NCBI RefSeq assembly: GCF_022458985.1
Contig: NC_061775.1
Span: 25,502,319-25,566,318 of the forward strand
Direction: 5' to 3'
Source of the DNA: Mugil cephalus
Taxonomy: Eukaryota; Chordata; Actinopteri; Mugiliformes; Mugilidae
Length of the DNA stretch: 64,000 nucleotides
Positions 34,718-47,300 of this stretch are shown in pieces. The notes below the pieces were generated by a model. The model did not search any database. It was not told the origin of the DNA and saw only the letters and a program-made list of their open reading frames with translations. The position numbers were made by a program, and so were the translations under genes. Each line of letters starts with the position of its first letter. Positions within the stretch are counted from its first letter, which is position 1.

Positions 34718-37625
34718 AGCAGGACTCAGAGGAGCCGGGGTGGGAAGGTGGGGTTACTTTCAAACAGCAGTTTCTTAACATGATAAAAAAAATCAGGATT
34801 AAGTTTTTCTAATAAACGGCCACTGTGTAAAACAGTTTGAGGACTTTTATTTTTACCAAATTCAAATCATGAGGGGAAAGAAATTTAAATCTAAAAAAAA
34901 AAAAGTTTTGAATTCAGTTAAAGAGACAAACTGCCTTTTGAAATAGCACCATCTCCCCACCGCAAAACACACGCACACTCATACATGTTCCTGAATTTCT
35001 GTCCTAATTAGGAGCCTTGATGAAATTCCTTGTCCTTTCAGAGACGTAAGAGTCGCCTCAGTTGTAGAAATGTAAAACATGTAAAAACTTGATTGGTTCT
35101 CACACAAAAGGAAGAAGTTCAGGAACAAACATTGAAAACACACACAAGATTTTAAATTAGGCCCACGTTTTAAAATGCACATACAGAGATTGCTCTTCTT
35201 GGAGTCAGATTCACCTCCGTGTGTCAGCGAACCCATCGACTGCAATTCATTTTGAAGCCTATTCCTGAAATAACTTTCTGACACAGAGCGGCTTCGCTCC
35301 AGTAACGTTGGCCCGCGTGAGAAGGAGAAGACGACTCCATCATTTTCTCTGGCCGCCATTTTTTTTGTTTCGTCTTCAAAAATTAACCCTAAAACAATTT
35401 GGTGCGGAAAACCCAAAACATCCAAAGTAGACCAGCTATAATCGTGCGGTGTTCACACAGCCTGAAAACTTACTTACCGTTCTAAAAAACCTGTAATCCA
35501 GGTGTAGTAGTGCCTGGCACTTACTAGCCACAGCATCACAACACATACAGTTAGCAAAGCTTTACCCCGGGGCTGAGTTGTACACCAGAGCTCCACTGGT
35601 CATTGTCTTGTAACAATATATCATCACAGATATCAATTATTCACATTATTCACATTTACTGAACACCTCAGGCCTAAACACTGCCACACTTTCTATACAC
35701 TGGTGGATACATCTGAGTCTACAAAGTCCAAGCTCAGTCGAAAACCTTTTAAAAGTTTTTTTTTTTTTTTTTTTTCATGGAAACACTTTCAGCTTTTACA
35801 GCAGAAATGTTCAGTCCTTGTGCAGTGTCCATTGGTATTATAGAGTAGTACAGATGGATGTCAGACTCATTGTTAAGTGAATTGTAGCTTCCTCAACAAG
35901 AGGCTCAAAGGTATTAATGTTATTTTCAGTGCTTGGGAAAGACTTGTCTGTTTTGTGTCTCTCTTTGGGAGTAGTGGGTGAGTGAATTCCCTGTAATGAT
36001 TTCCAGCATGGACCAAATATTTTCTAATTTTAATAATAAAAAAATATATATGTATCTAACATACTGAAATAGTATCAACTTAACTCAAATATCTCCTCAT
36101 CTGTTCTCCACTCTTCTCTCACACACTGGTGTAGATGTTGGATTTTCACCAAACCCCACACTTTTAGGTTTGCGAAAGCATCCTGTGAGAGCCATTCATG
36201 AGGACGGTGCTGGCTGGTTGGCTCGGCGGTCTAGCTCCTTGGCTACCGCTAAACTGCAAGTTGCTAAGATGGGAATATCAAGTAGGAGGGAATCTCAGAA
36301 AATGAAGTAAACAGGGCAGTGGTTTTACAAAGAGAAGGGTCTTTTTCCCATGCGGTAAATACCAGCGAGTCACTAAAACAGGTCCAGGACCTGGTTTTAG
36401 TGCAAAATAAAAAAAAAAAAAATGCATGGGAGACAGAATTTGCAAGTTTGCAGCACTCGGCGATACCTCTAGTGCAGGGGTCTTCAACATTTTTCAGGCC
36501 GAGGACACCCAAACTGATGGAGAGATTAACCTATTATATGTGTTCTATACACATTAGTATTATCATTAAGCCGTCCCTTATCCCTTTACTAAAATATGTC
36601 AGTTTCATGCTAATGTGTATGTAAAGAAATATAAATTTGTGGGGGAAAATTAAAAGAATATTTTAAAGAATGTTTAAACAACTAAAGATTCTGCAACCCC
36701 CCCTTGCAGTACATTTGCAGACCCCCTGTTGAAGACCTATGCTCTAGTGGATACTGATTAAAATCATTCTATCACGGGGTTTAGATCAATAAATCAGTCA
36801 AACGAGTACATACCACGAGTTATTATTCACTCCTCTATTATGTAATAGACACAGGTGTTCGCCAGCTGACGCTCGGCTCAGATATGAAAGGATGTATCGG
36901 TGGATTTGGTGTGCAATGTTTCCCAAATATATACATTTAGCTGAATGTAGCAATCGTTAAGTGTGACTATATTTACTCTTGTCTGATTTTTTTTTTTTTT
37001 TTGTTAACAAAAGCATTTTATGTCTTAACCAAAATGAATATATTCAGCATGTTACAAGTCCCTATTGTTCCCTCAAATAGAAATAGGCCACACAGAACTA
37101 AACAAGAACAGCTGATCTTCATCAACAACATGGATTGTGTTAACAAATTCACAAAGAAATCATCTGTAATCTATTTCGGTTTTGAACGGCATTGACAAGG
37201 GTTCATTGTGGCGCAGATTGGCCAGTCTGGCGTCACGGCCTAAAGTGTTGTAAGTCAACAATCAATACAGTTCAATATCACGGGCGGGAGAAATAATCAA
37301 TAAGGGCTTTAACAGTGCTGAGTATGCATTACTGGATGTAGCCTCTCATGTACGTTTTGTAGTCGATCACATAAAATATATATATGCATACAATACCTGA
37401 AGATGTATTTATTTATACGTGTAAATATCTTCTAAGTTATTCTAACAGACAACAATGGAATTTCATGGATCTATGAATGGAGAGCTGCCAAAGACTCTTC
37501 CCTGAGTCTTTTCACTGTTATAAAAGAGGAAACATCATTACTTTCAATTGTCACTTTGTTTTTGTTCATTCATAGATGTTAGAATGTTTGTAAAAAAAAA
37601 AAAATAAAGGGTTCATTCTTGGGCT
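34718..37625 (+). other. rgs5: 3' UTR of rgs5, short form certain, long form possible
   Basis: The first AATAAA is at 34811-34816, only 94 bases past the stop. Later signals at 36035-36040 and 37603-37608 could give a long UTR, as mammalian RGS5 transcripts have long 3' ends. The interval contains a hAT MITE (36467-36749) and no coding exon. Which site is used cannot be told from sequence. Confidence 0.4.
36467..36749. mobile_element. hAT-type MITE with 8 bp target-site duplication
   Basis: The element 36475-36741 begins CAGGGGTCTTCAAC and ends, read on the opposite strand, CATAGGTCTTCAAC (12 of 14 identical). It is flanked by perfect 8 bp repeats CTCTAGTG at 36467-36474 and 36742-36749. The 8 bp duplication and CAGGGGTC-type ends are diagnostic of hAT elements. 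At 267 bp it is non-autonomous. Confidence 0.85.
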
Positions 37626-40600
37626 TCAGGTTCCATGCATGTTTGGTGTTAACCACCAAGGGTTAGCAACGAGGAGACTATGTTCACACTTTAAAAGTTT
37701 AAAGAGCCCAAGAGAGAACTGATCACGGTCCTGAACTGAGACGTGTTTGAAAAAAAAAAAAAAAAGGGGTAACAGACGATGGAAATCAACATGAAGTTTA
37801 CGGTTTCATTTATAAATGAGGAGGAGGAGGAGGTCTAGAGATTCAGATATTAAGGTTGAACTCCACAGCCCTGTTTCCGGTCTAGTCTAAGTGGGCCAAG
37901 TCGGAATTGAAAAGACTGCACATTAACACTGTTAAGAAGAAAACTGGAACGGATCCAAAAGGCATTAAAAGCAGGCCTCTGGAATCGTAGAGTTTCTTAA
38001 AGTTCAGTCGAGTTTTTATTTTTAAACGCCTTTTTAAACAGACAGAACAGAAATTAGTTGCTCAAATTCTGAGTCACTTGCGAGCAAACCCAAAAAAAAA
38101 AACATGGTTTGGGACAATGATGCCTTGACACTGAACCCTCAGTGCTTTGAGTACCAACAGGAAGAAAATCACTACATAAATACAAGGATGATTACCAAAC
38201 CTCCACACTGTGTGTACATGTAAGAGGGATTGTTATAGGTGGTGCAGACAGACTGTGCACACAGCCGCTGACGTGCACCTCCCCAGCAGTGTTGCCACAG
38301 TTACCTTGGTTACTGATTACTGCATTAAAAAGTAAGCTAAGATTAAAAGTTACTTATTAGTTACATTAGCAGCATTCCCTCTACAACATAACTGCCCAAC
38401 CAACTTCTTCAACTCTCGTAACATAAGCTGTTTCCAGCTCTCTCTCTGCTTCGCATCACCTGGCAGGACTTGCTTTGTTAGCTTGACCGTGCCGTGCTGC
38501 AAATTCAAACCCGATGTTGTGTTTTTGAAGGTAGACAGGACTTTGTCACCAGCACAGCACCAGCGAACCTTAATATTTGTCGTCTTTAGCTGAAACTCAA
38601 ATTCAAAATAGTGGTGGTATGTCCAGCTCAAAAATGCTCGTCTCTGTGTGGTATCACACGTGAGTTGTCCTCTTGTTGAAAACGTGACTTGTCGCATATG
38701 TGACGCCACTCTCCAAAGCACAAGAAGAAAGCAAAAATATATCTTTTTATTCAGGAAAATGGGAAAAATAGCTACTTGGATAAGTAACTTTAATTGGATT
38801 ACTGGTTTGGAAATAGTAACGCAGCAGATTAATCGCTACTCCTGGAAAAAAAGTGGTCAGATTAGAGTCAAATTATTCATCATTCGTTCAATCATTCATC
38901 TTATTCGAGCTAAGCTCTAAATTCTGAACGTGGTCCTTGTCCCAGTTTGCATGCAACGGAGAAAATCGAGTAACTGACGGGAACATGTCCTCCTCCTGAA
39001 CACTAGGTAGCGATATGTCTGCAGCCCCCTTTCTGGTTGACCTATTACGTCATATAATAAACAACTGGAGTCGTTCATGGTGCAGACCGTCATTTGAAAC
39101 AACAACCAGATGAGTAATAGTTGTCGGTGTCCAGTTAAAGTCTGATTAAGGCAGTAATTAGTTGTTTTTGTTTTCTTTTCTTTTCACGTGCATGTAAACG
39201 TATTGAGTGTTCTCTAGAATTGTAATTACTACAGATCCCAAGACCTGTGACCCATCTGCTTTGTATTAGTGTGTTTCCACCTCAGTATTTCTGGCTGCTT
39301 TTCCATCTCCTCAATTTTCGATTGGATTGTTTTGGATGAAGATAAAACACAAATAAAGATGTAACACATTGAGGAAAGCTCATTTGTATGTACAACAACA
39401 TTTGTACGACTTGTTTTTAGCGAAATTCCGGACAAACTTTCAGTCGACAGTGTTGAAATTAAAGCAGGAACCCAACTAGCGCTTGGGTGGGTTTTTACAG
39501 AGCGAGCCAGACTGATGAGGGCTTGTGTGAGTAGCCTCTAATTACCAGCCTCTATGTTTGTGGTTTTATAGACAAATGTCAACTAAATTTGGAATGCCCG
39601 GTTGTTTCAGTCTTTCGGTCGTGCCTCATCAGGATGCCCTTAATGCTAAGTGTCCAACTAATCTACCAACCAGGAACAAAAAAAGTAAAAGTGGAAAGGA
39701 CAACAACCATTCCTGCAAATGTCAGGGGGTTATCTAAATATGTTTTAGGAAATGTGGTGAAAACTAAACTCACATAAAAATCTCAACGGAGTAGTGGGAA
39801 AATGTGTTTCGGAAAACATTTCTCCCAACATTTCAGAGGTACTTCTGGAGTTAGTTGTGTAAAATAACAGAAAAACAACACTGGGAAGGAAAGACAAAGC
39901 TCTCACAAATTTTTCTCACAGATTTTATACATTTATTTCGTCCTTTTTTTTTTTGAATCACTACTAAGAGCGAGATGCCTTGAAGGAAGAAAGTTGCATG
40001 TGAAGAGTCCATCACCGAGAAACGTCAGCAAAAACTGGAAAACTGAGCGGAAACAGATGCAGCTGAGGGAACGGCTGCCAACACAAACACTGTCAGAAGC
40101 TCGCATGGACGCATCCGTTACTACTACACTTCCTAGAAATAGATGGAAAAGGGTCAGAGGCCTTTAGTCCCCTAAGGACGTTAGTGACATCTCTGACAAA
40201 TTGAACTTGTACATGTACGGTACACTGTCACATTTATAGAGGCCTAGTAGCATCGCATCACTGAACTCTGATATTATGTCATAAAAGAAAGTTTGAATCT
40301 TTCCCAGGATAATAATTTTCCATCCCTGAACATGATTGATTACTGTCCTTGAAACCAATATATAGATATTTAGATTTTAGTCTTCTGATTACAGTGTCTG
40401 ACATCCTCGTTATTTATTTCACCTAATACGTGACCTGGGTTTCTGCCAAGTGTTCCAGAAGATGAAGAAGAATTTCACTCTGACACGATAAGGTTTTTGT
40501 GATAACGTTTTATGGAATGATTAATTTCTTCTGCTTTGCCAGAACTAATGATTAAACCTTGAAGCGCAAGCAGACCTGAAAGCATCCGTCTAATCGGAGC

Positions 40601-40736
40601 AAAAAAAAAAGAGGGATCAGACTTTTTAAAAAATAAAACATTTGCATCAAACCTAAGTGTAAGTTTAACGTGATCATCACTTTGAGCCGCAGGGTAGACA
40701 TTTGTGAAATTTAATAGTTTTTGTATATATGCCACT
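37626..40736. other. Intergenic between rgs5 and rgs4, repeats only
   Basis: A GAG run is at 37819-37834. About 38280-38880 resembles a fish dispersed repeat with TTACTGATTACTGCATTAAA and many GTTACT motifs. About 38928-39212 is the second copy of the MITE-like family at 23815. No exon is recognised. Confidence 0.4.
38928..39212 (+). repeat. MITE-like dispersed repeat, second family, shorter copy
   Basis: It aligns in order with 23815-24370: CCCAGTTTGCATGCAACGGA, ACATGTCCTCCTCCTG, GACCTATTACGTCATATAAT and CATGCATGTAAACG-like GTGCATGTAAACG. The central insertion of the longer copy is missing here. Confidence 0.6.
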
Positions 40737-41722
40737 AGATCCCTCCACAGCCTGTGACGTCACAATATATAGCTGGAGGCAAAACTGAAGGAAGCTTGAG
40801 GCGAATGCTGTCACTGTTTCTACCGTGAAAATGTCTTCATACTGTATTTTTGGTGCCAAAACTAAAAAATCAAAAACACTAACTTGAAGTTTTACCTCAG
40901 ACCAGCCACTGCCAGTCGTAGACAACTTTGGTTTGACTTTGGCGATTAAAAGAAATGATTGGGAGTGAGACAGAGTGCACACTTCATATCAGGTCAGATT
41001 AATATGTAATGCATCATCAGTTTCAGTCTGGATAACGTTATGGTTTAGACTAAATGGTGACTGAAATTATTTTTAGCTAATGCTTATTTAGGGGATTCTT
41101 GTTACATCTTAATGCTAATGCTAACTGCTAGGTGACCCCGTGTATCAGGGGTGTCCAGGCTGAAGTTGTTACTTAACCCTCCACAGTGGTTCCACTTACT
41201 TCTGGTAATATATTTGTTGGAGAGGCTTCAACTGATAAAGACAGCCTCTCTGTGTTCGTATGGACAAAAGTCATCGTTCAAATTCTTCTATTGCAAATCA
41301 TGCACATGTCCATTCAAGACATTGTTAAAGGCGTCAAACATTTGTCATTTGTATACCTTCAATTTTCTTTCGTGAAGATGCTAGATTTCTCAATTGGGTA
41401 CATGTAAATATCTGGCCATTGCACGGTGGGCACTCAGTAAAGTTAATCATTATTTGGGGATTCTTACAAGTTAATGCTAATGCTAACTGTGAGCCAGTGC
41501 AACATTAGTTACATTTACTACGTTACCCTCCACAGTGGTTCCACTTACTCCTTGTAATATCTTTGTTGGAGAGGCTTCACTTGATAAAGACAGACCAGAC
41601 AAAACAGTCCATTGCAATATGCTAACAGTTGTTTACAAGCTACAGTGTTTGAGATGTTTTGCATCCAGTTAAGCCCCGCCCCTAAAAAAACATCACATTG
41701 TTTACAAACCGTGAAGGGGTCT
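40737..41722. mobile_element. THAP/ISL2EU-like DNA transposon, near full-length relic
   Basis: The right end, read on the - strand from 41722, is TATAGACCCCTTCACGGTTT. The left end (about 40737) is eroded but continues into the shared GCTGGAGGCAAAACTGAAGG. On the + strand at 40830-40975 a broken THAP domain reads MSSYCIFGAKTKKSKT and later frames give RPATASR-like and AIKRNDWE text. An internal duplication is visible: the CACAGTGGTTCCACTTACT / GTTGGAGAGGCTTCA block occurs at 41183-41230 and again at 41531-41580. Inactive. Confidence 0.6.
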
Positions 41723-42964
41723 ATACTTGCATATTCTTTATTCTATTCAGTTTTTTTATCTTTTTGTTTTTATCTTATTATTTATCTTTTACACAGTCCA
41801 CTCTTTATTCTTGTTATTTTTCTGCCCCTACGTACGTTGTTGCACACTGAAATTTCCCCATTGTGGGACAAATAAAGGTTTTCTAATTCTAATTCTACAA
41901 TTCAGCAACAGTTGCTAACTAGACTTGGGAAAATGAGGATTTGCAATTCCCAGAGTCCAGAATACTCTGAGTTGATGGATTAAGACCATAAAACTATACA
42001 GTGCTGTTTGTGTCAAGCATCAAGCATCATTAAAAGGCATGGGCCATGGGTGCTGCCGGATCAGTGAGCACATAGGAAGCCGGTCGCTCACTTAGTTCCC
42101 CATTAAGGAAGGCTTTGTTCAACAAGACACGGACAGCGTTATGTGGCAAAGAGTTCTCGTTGCTTTTTATACTCTTCCAGGAATGGTCCATCTTTGTGTG
42201 AGAGAAAATTAGAACACTCTGGCATGTTCCCCAGCGATATCTGCGGCTCAAAGCTCACATGCCTTCGCCCAAAGGGTCCGCGGTCCACCCAGAAGACGGT
42301 CAAGGTCTGAGCTGATAAACAGAAGTTAAGGCACAAAAGCTGCTTCCTCTAGATTGGACTAGAGTGAAGGAACTATGAGTGCTTCAGAAGCTGCATGTTC
42401 TCTCCACATCAAATTGATGTAGCTCTAAATGTGTTTTTTTTTTCTTTTTTTTTTCCCCTCCAGACGTGGAGAGTGCACATTATGTTTGGCAATTCAAGTT
42501 TAAGTTGTGAGAGCACAGTTGCTTGGCAACTGCAGGTGGACTTTGACTTCTTTCTTTAAAAAAAAAAAAAAAAAAAAAGGGATAAGTGAAACTGAGGGAT
42601 GAAAATCAGACTTGAGTGCATGGATGTCGAATAAAAAATAATAGCAGGAAATAAGAGCGATGTGACTAAGACAAGTATCAACATCCTCATTGGAATCTTT
42701 TCTGGGTTACGTTGGTATTCAGACGTCATAGACACCTGTCATGCCACTGTGCATCCCCACTGGTTCTGCAGTAGCAATGCAAGCGTCCTAGGTCTAATTA
42801 CCCCAATTAGTAAGTAAGTAAAACTTTATTTTTAAAGCACCCCTCGCAGCATGAATGAGTGCTCAAGAACAATAGAATAAAAACTGACAAATACAATATA
42901 GATCACTTCTTTCTTCAGCACATCAATATACAACACTCTTTAACCACGTCTCCGCTTTCTGTTG

Positions 42965-43550
42965 CTGTCCTCCTTTTTTCTCCAACTCTCTTTATTGATT
43001 TTTCATTTTGAACATAAAACTAAACAGGTAGAAGTACAGACACTATACACATATACACGTACACATTTATATTTAACTTATATTAACTAATGTACAGATG
43101 ATGGGGATAAAAAAACTAAACATAGGATAAAAATAAATCAGTTCTTTCTATTGGGGGTTAAGAGGAGCACTTCTAAGACATGCCATCGGACTGTGTGTTG
43201 TGGTTAACTTAATCAACACACAGTTGCCAGATTCCGTAGAACTTTATTTCTTGATTTTTCAGTAAAAATCAGATTTTCTCCAGCTCTAAATATTCTCATA
43301 AAATCTGTCATAACATTTGAATAAGTTGGTGTTGTCTTTTGTTTCCAATTAAACAATATAAATCTTTGTCCAAGTAGGCAGAACAAACAAAACCATACTA
43401 CGTTCCATGTCACCAATGGATTTACGTTAATAGGTCTTTGTAAAATATTTGACAGAGTCTGAAAAATATTGTCCTAGTAATTCGATTACTTTGGGAAACT
43501 CCAAAACACATCTGTCTGGGAAATATTTTATGAAGCGTGTTGCAGGCCTC
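42965..43550 (-). mobile_element. L1-like LINE ORF2 C-terminal remnant
   Basis: On the - strand the frame 43416 down to 43213 reads CLLGQRFILFNWKQKTTPTY, the usual ending of L1-like ORF2 proteins (an AKKxILxxWK-type motif). It is followed by a 3' tail containing TCAATAAAGAGAGTTGGAGA at about 42978-42997. Upstream frames are broken. This copy is 5'-truncated. Confidence 0.55.
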
Positions 43551-45552
43551 CTGTAGATGTCGCACAACTTCACATTCAGTCACTGTGGGCTGCAGATAGT
43601 ATGTATGAAAATAGGCAGTAACTCAGCACCATCAGTAGCATTTAATGATATTGCACCGTGTGTTGTGAGACAGGATAGTGTAACAGGGTTAAAATCATGC
43701 AGTATGTCGCTCAAGCGTTCAGTGAAGTTGTTAACTGACTGCTGTCGGGAGGATTTGGCTAGCTTCCTCTGCTAGCGTTAGCGGATGCCTTTTCAGATGA
43801 GTGTACGTTGAAGTAGTACTGTACTGACACGTCACCTTTAGTGAAATATCTCCACAGACTTCTTGAACTGCTGCTAGTTTACTGCAATGACCCACTGGGG
43901 CCACTTTCCTTGTCTTCTCGTTGGCGTCCATGTTGTAATGGTCACATGATCAGTGACTAGTCGACTTCCTGCTTAAAGAGTTGTGGCACAGCGGCAAAGT
44001 CGACAAACTGACCAGTTTGTGTAACCCCTGTTCTCGAGCCAGTTGAGTCGTAATGAATGACATGATTCTGATTTCAGATTGTTTACATGGACAATAAATA
44101 AAATGATCTGACGAGATATGTTTAAATGCACCCCCTAAAAAACAAAAAAGTACCTAAATAGCTTTTCTTCTAAATTTTATTGAGGAAACTTGTTTTAAAC
44201 ATGTAGTTCCTGCTGTCCACATCGATTCTAGGTTCATTCATGTTCTTGCTTTGCAGTTGTTGAGTTTCCAGCGCTCCTTTTTTCCTTGCAACAATTTGTT
44301 TATATTGTACTTTTTTGTGAAACGTTATAAAGGTGACAATCCCACTAGGATCCAAAATGTATTTTACCTTCCCTCGATCATGTTTACGTGCGTTTACAAC
44401 AATTATATGGCACTTACAATCACAATAAAAATTCACTATTTAACCACTTTCTTCAGATCTGACAATTCTAAATGTAAACCTCTGATAATCCATTCAATAG
44501 GAAACATTAGTGACTAGTAACTGCTTAAAACTCTTGTAAGAATTAAGACTTACGGCATCGGGTGATGAAAAATGGAACAAGTGCTTGAAAAAGGGAACAA
44601 CGCCGGAATCAATGTGTGCAGCAACCTTGAACATATGGGTTCATCTTGGTCATTTTGGTCATCTTGTTGTATTTAAGGCAGATTCGATGCAAAGAAAGTT
44701 GCATAAGCTTAATTTAGCACCCATGTAAGTTACGTTGGAATCTATAATTAGAATTCATTTTCCATCCCATATTGTACTTTTTAAAATGTTCCATTTCTGT
44801 TTCCACATGACCTGGCATAAAAATAACTCTGAGAAAATAAATGGAAAGCAGCTTATGGAGTTAGCAGCTGCTGTTAGACACTGAGAGCGAAGATGACCAC
44901 TTCTCCAGACCGCCTGCCTCCACTGAGACTTTGACATATTAACCTGAAGCCAGATGGCGCGTTGAGAAAGCGAAAACCTCAACGAGTCTGCCGTGATACT
45001 GACCTACATATGAGGATGTTACCAGCAGGCATGAAGGAGATACCGTAGAAACTGAAATCCCCCCTTATAAATATTAATGGCATTGGGCAAACTAACACGG
45101 TGTCACACAATTACTACTTTTGAAATTCGCAGGAAAGAAGTACTCAACAAAACTTGACATTGAGTGCACCTCCATCTCCACGGTGACGGACGTATGCGTG
45201 GAAGAATATACCTGCTGATGGCTATCTCATGCTCCGGTGTGGAGTGCTGCTTCACAGCTGTGTCCTAATGCGTGGTGACAGGCTGTAGTGGAGTAGGAAG
45301 GCCTTTTATTTGCCAGAGCCCGTCCTGATTGTCTCACCTGCCTGAAGAGCAGTTTGTCAGAGCTTCACACCTGCCCCTTATCAGCTTTTCACTGCTGATC
45401 TGTCGCCTACATGCTGCCAGCTGCATGTCACTGTCTGATTAACAGGGGCACACTGCCAGGTGTTGGGCGCGACTACTTTTGGCCTATATAACTGCATTGA
45501 TACCCTCTAATCACTTCTTTTGTCTGTGAAGGTTTATCCAGGGCATGGTAAT

Positions 45553-45631
45553 CCAAAAGGCGTTGAATAAAGGCAACTGGACTTGTAATCCAGTTCTACA
45601 AGTCCAGTTGCCTTCATTCATCGCCTTTTGG
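45553..45631. repeat. Long hairpin: 35 bp inverted repeat with 9 bp loop
   Basis: Left arm 45553-45587 starts CCAAAAGGCG and ends GGACTTGTA. Right arm 45597-45631, read in reverse complement, is identical at 33 of 35 positions. The loop is ATCCAGTTC. GGCAACTGGACTTGTA is a motif found in a common fish retroposon, and a related stretch occurs at 56400-56447, so the hairpin probably arose from two head-to-head copies. Confidence 0.85.
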
Positions 45632-45689
45632 AGAATAAGTTCTTTTATTTTTCTGTCTCTTGTGCTCAAGGTTTCTTCTTGCCTGCAGC

Positions 45690-46330
45690 TGTGTTTCCAT
45701 TACAGTTTTTAAGGCACAAGACATAAGACAAGGCTTATTTATCCCATGTATGGGAAATAGCCTTGTCACAGTAGCGCAGAATTAGGTAAGAAATATATAC
45801 AGAAAACAATAAAAGACAATAGCAAATTTGAAAATATACAAGAATAGTTAGTATATAACTATAGTATAGTAGTATATAATAGATAGTAAACCTGGACAGT
45901 GATTTAGTTAGTGGAAAATAAGAAGTGGAAACAAAAAAGGACATAACAGGTCTCAAAGATAAGTCTCTGGTGTGAGTTATTGTTAATTCATTCTGGTGTT
46001 TTACAGCCAGTCGGGATGAAGGACCTGTGTTAGCGTTCCTTCTTGCAGCAGCCTGATGCTTTTGGTGAAATACAAGCCATATTTCTGAAATTTCGATAAA
46101 GTACGACTGCACTTTGTATGCGTTTCCATTGAAAAGTGACTCTTGTAAAATCTTGTCTTGCAATATCCCATGATTCTCTTAAATTCTCATCACACAAGAC
46201 TTCACTTTGACACACTTCAAATGAACTGGTCACATGACTCCCTGAGTCATCTCCAGTGACACAGCTGGTGGGGATTTGTGAAAAAAAGTGTTTCCATTGC
46301 ACTTTTGCGATTAACTTTTATCGGTATGTC
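45690..46330. repeat. Composite dispersed repeat
   Basis: GTGTTTCCATTACAGTTTTT (from 45690) and GTGTTTCCATTGCACTTTTG (from 46288) bracket a repeat. Its inner part 45720-46065 ends with CAGTCGGGATGAAGGACCTG and CGTTCCTTCTTGCAGCAG, the reverse-oriented end of a fish LINE-like sequence. The arrangement suggests a retroposon inserted into a MITE. Limits are approximate. Confidence 0.4.
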
Positions 46331-46339
46331 ATTTCTAAG

Positions 46340-46855
46340 AAACTGTGTTAATTTATTCACTTTTGTCTTGTGTTGTCTTGTCATTTCCTGTTTTATTTTG
46401 TGTCCACTTCCTGTCTGTGTCCATAGTCACGTGTTCCACTTCCTTCCTTTGTTTTCCCGCCTCTGTGATTACCTGTCCCCGCCCTAATTGTTTCCACCTG
46501 TGCTCTTACCTTGTGTATATATATAGTCCTTGTCTCCCTCTGCTCTGTGCCAGTTTGTCTTGTCATTGAACCAGCATATTTCTCCTGTCATTGTCAGGTT
46601 TTGTTGTGTTGTCAATTTGTTCTTCCAGTTTGCATTTTTGTCCTAGCTTAATCTAGTGATTTTCTGTTTGTTTTGTATTCTTCTGGTTTTCCTCTTTGGA
46701 GTGGTGTTTTTGATTGTTTTCTTAGTCTAGATCAGTGTAGTGTCTTTCCCCTCTGTAAGAGTGGTTTTTATTTTGTTATTAAAACTTTGTTTTGAGTACT
46801 TTTTGTCTTCGAGTTGTGCATTTGGGTTCTGGTCCTTGTTCAGTCGTGACACGAT
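46340..46855 (+). mobile_element. LTR-like repeat, possible solo LTR
   Basis: The segment contains a T-rich leader, TTACCTGTCCCCGCCCTAAT, a TATATATA box (about 46516-46524), a TGCTCTGTGCCAGTTTGTCT stretch, TTATTAAAAC as a possible poly(A) signal region, and ends TCAGTCGTGACACG. This order (promoter, R, poly(A), CA end) resembles a fish LTR retrotransposon terminus. No internal coding region flanks it. Confidence 0.4.
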
Positions 46856-47079
46856 ACGTCTGAAAACCACCTCATGACAATGTAAAAGTGTTTTAGCTTT
46901 AGATATTTGAGAGTTGTTGTTTTTTTTGCAATATTTGGGTTTTGTGCATGACTGCCCGTTAGTTGTGCATTTCTAGGTTTGGGCTCTTGGGGTTTCACAC
47001 CATGTTTTGAAAAGCGTCTTGAAACAATCTATGTTTGCTTAAATAAACTGAATTAAGCCCAAAGACCGTATGATTAAAG

Positions 47080-47300
47080 ATGGCGGCACAGCTCCTCAAG
47101 AGTGAAGCCAAAGCAAGTAGAGCTCCTCCCCCTGGTGACTGACTGCAGTGCAAGTCATAAGCTCCACCCCCTCCATGATAGTGTTTAGGACTTGGGCCAA
47201 ATCAGTTAGTTACTGAAATGCTATCAAAACAGGATGTGACATTGTGATGACTACAAGTTGCCATGCCAACTGCTCTATGTAGTGTTTCCGTAGGGCTGTG
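47080..47300 (+). repeat. MITE-like dispersed repeat, copy 2
   Basis: AGTGAAGCCAAAGCAAGTAG and CATAAGCTCCACCCCCTCCA match 23375-23455. The following AACAGGATGTGACATTGTGA and AAGTTGCCATGCCAACTGCT match 18361-18405, so this copy joins two pieces that are separate elsewhere in the window. Confidence 0.5.
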
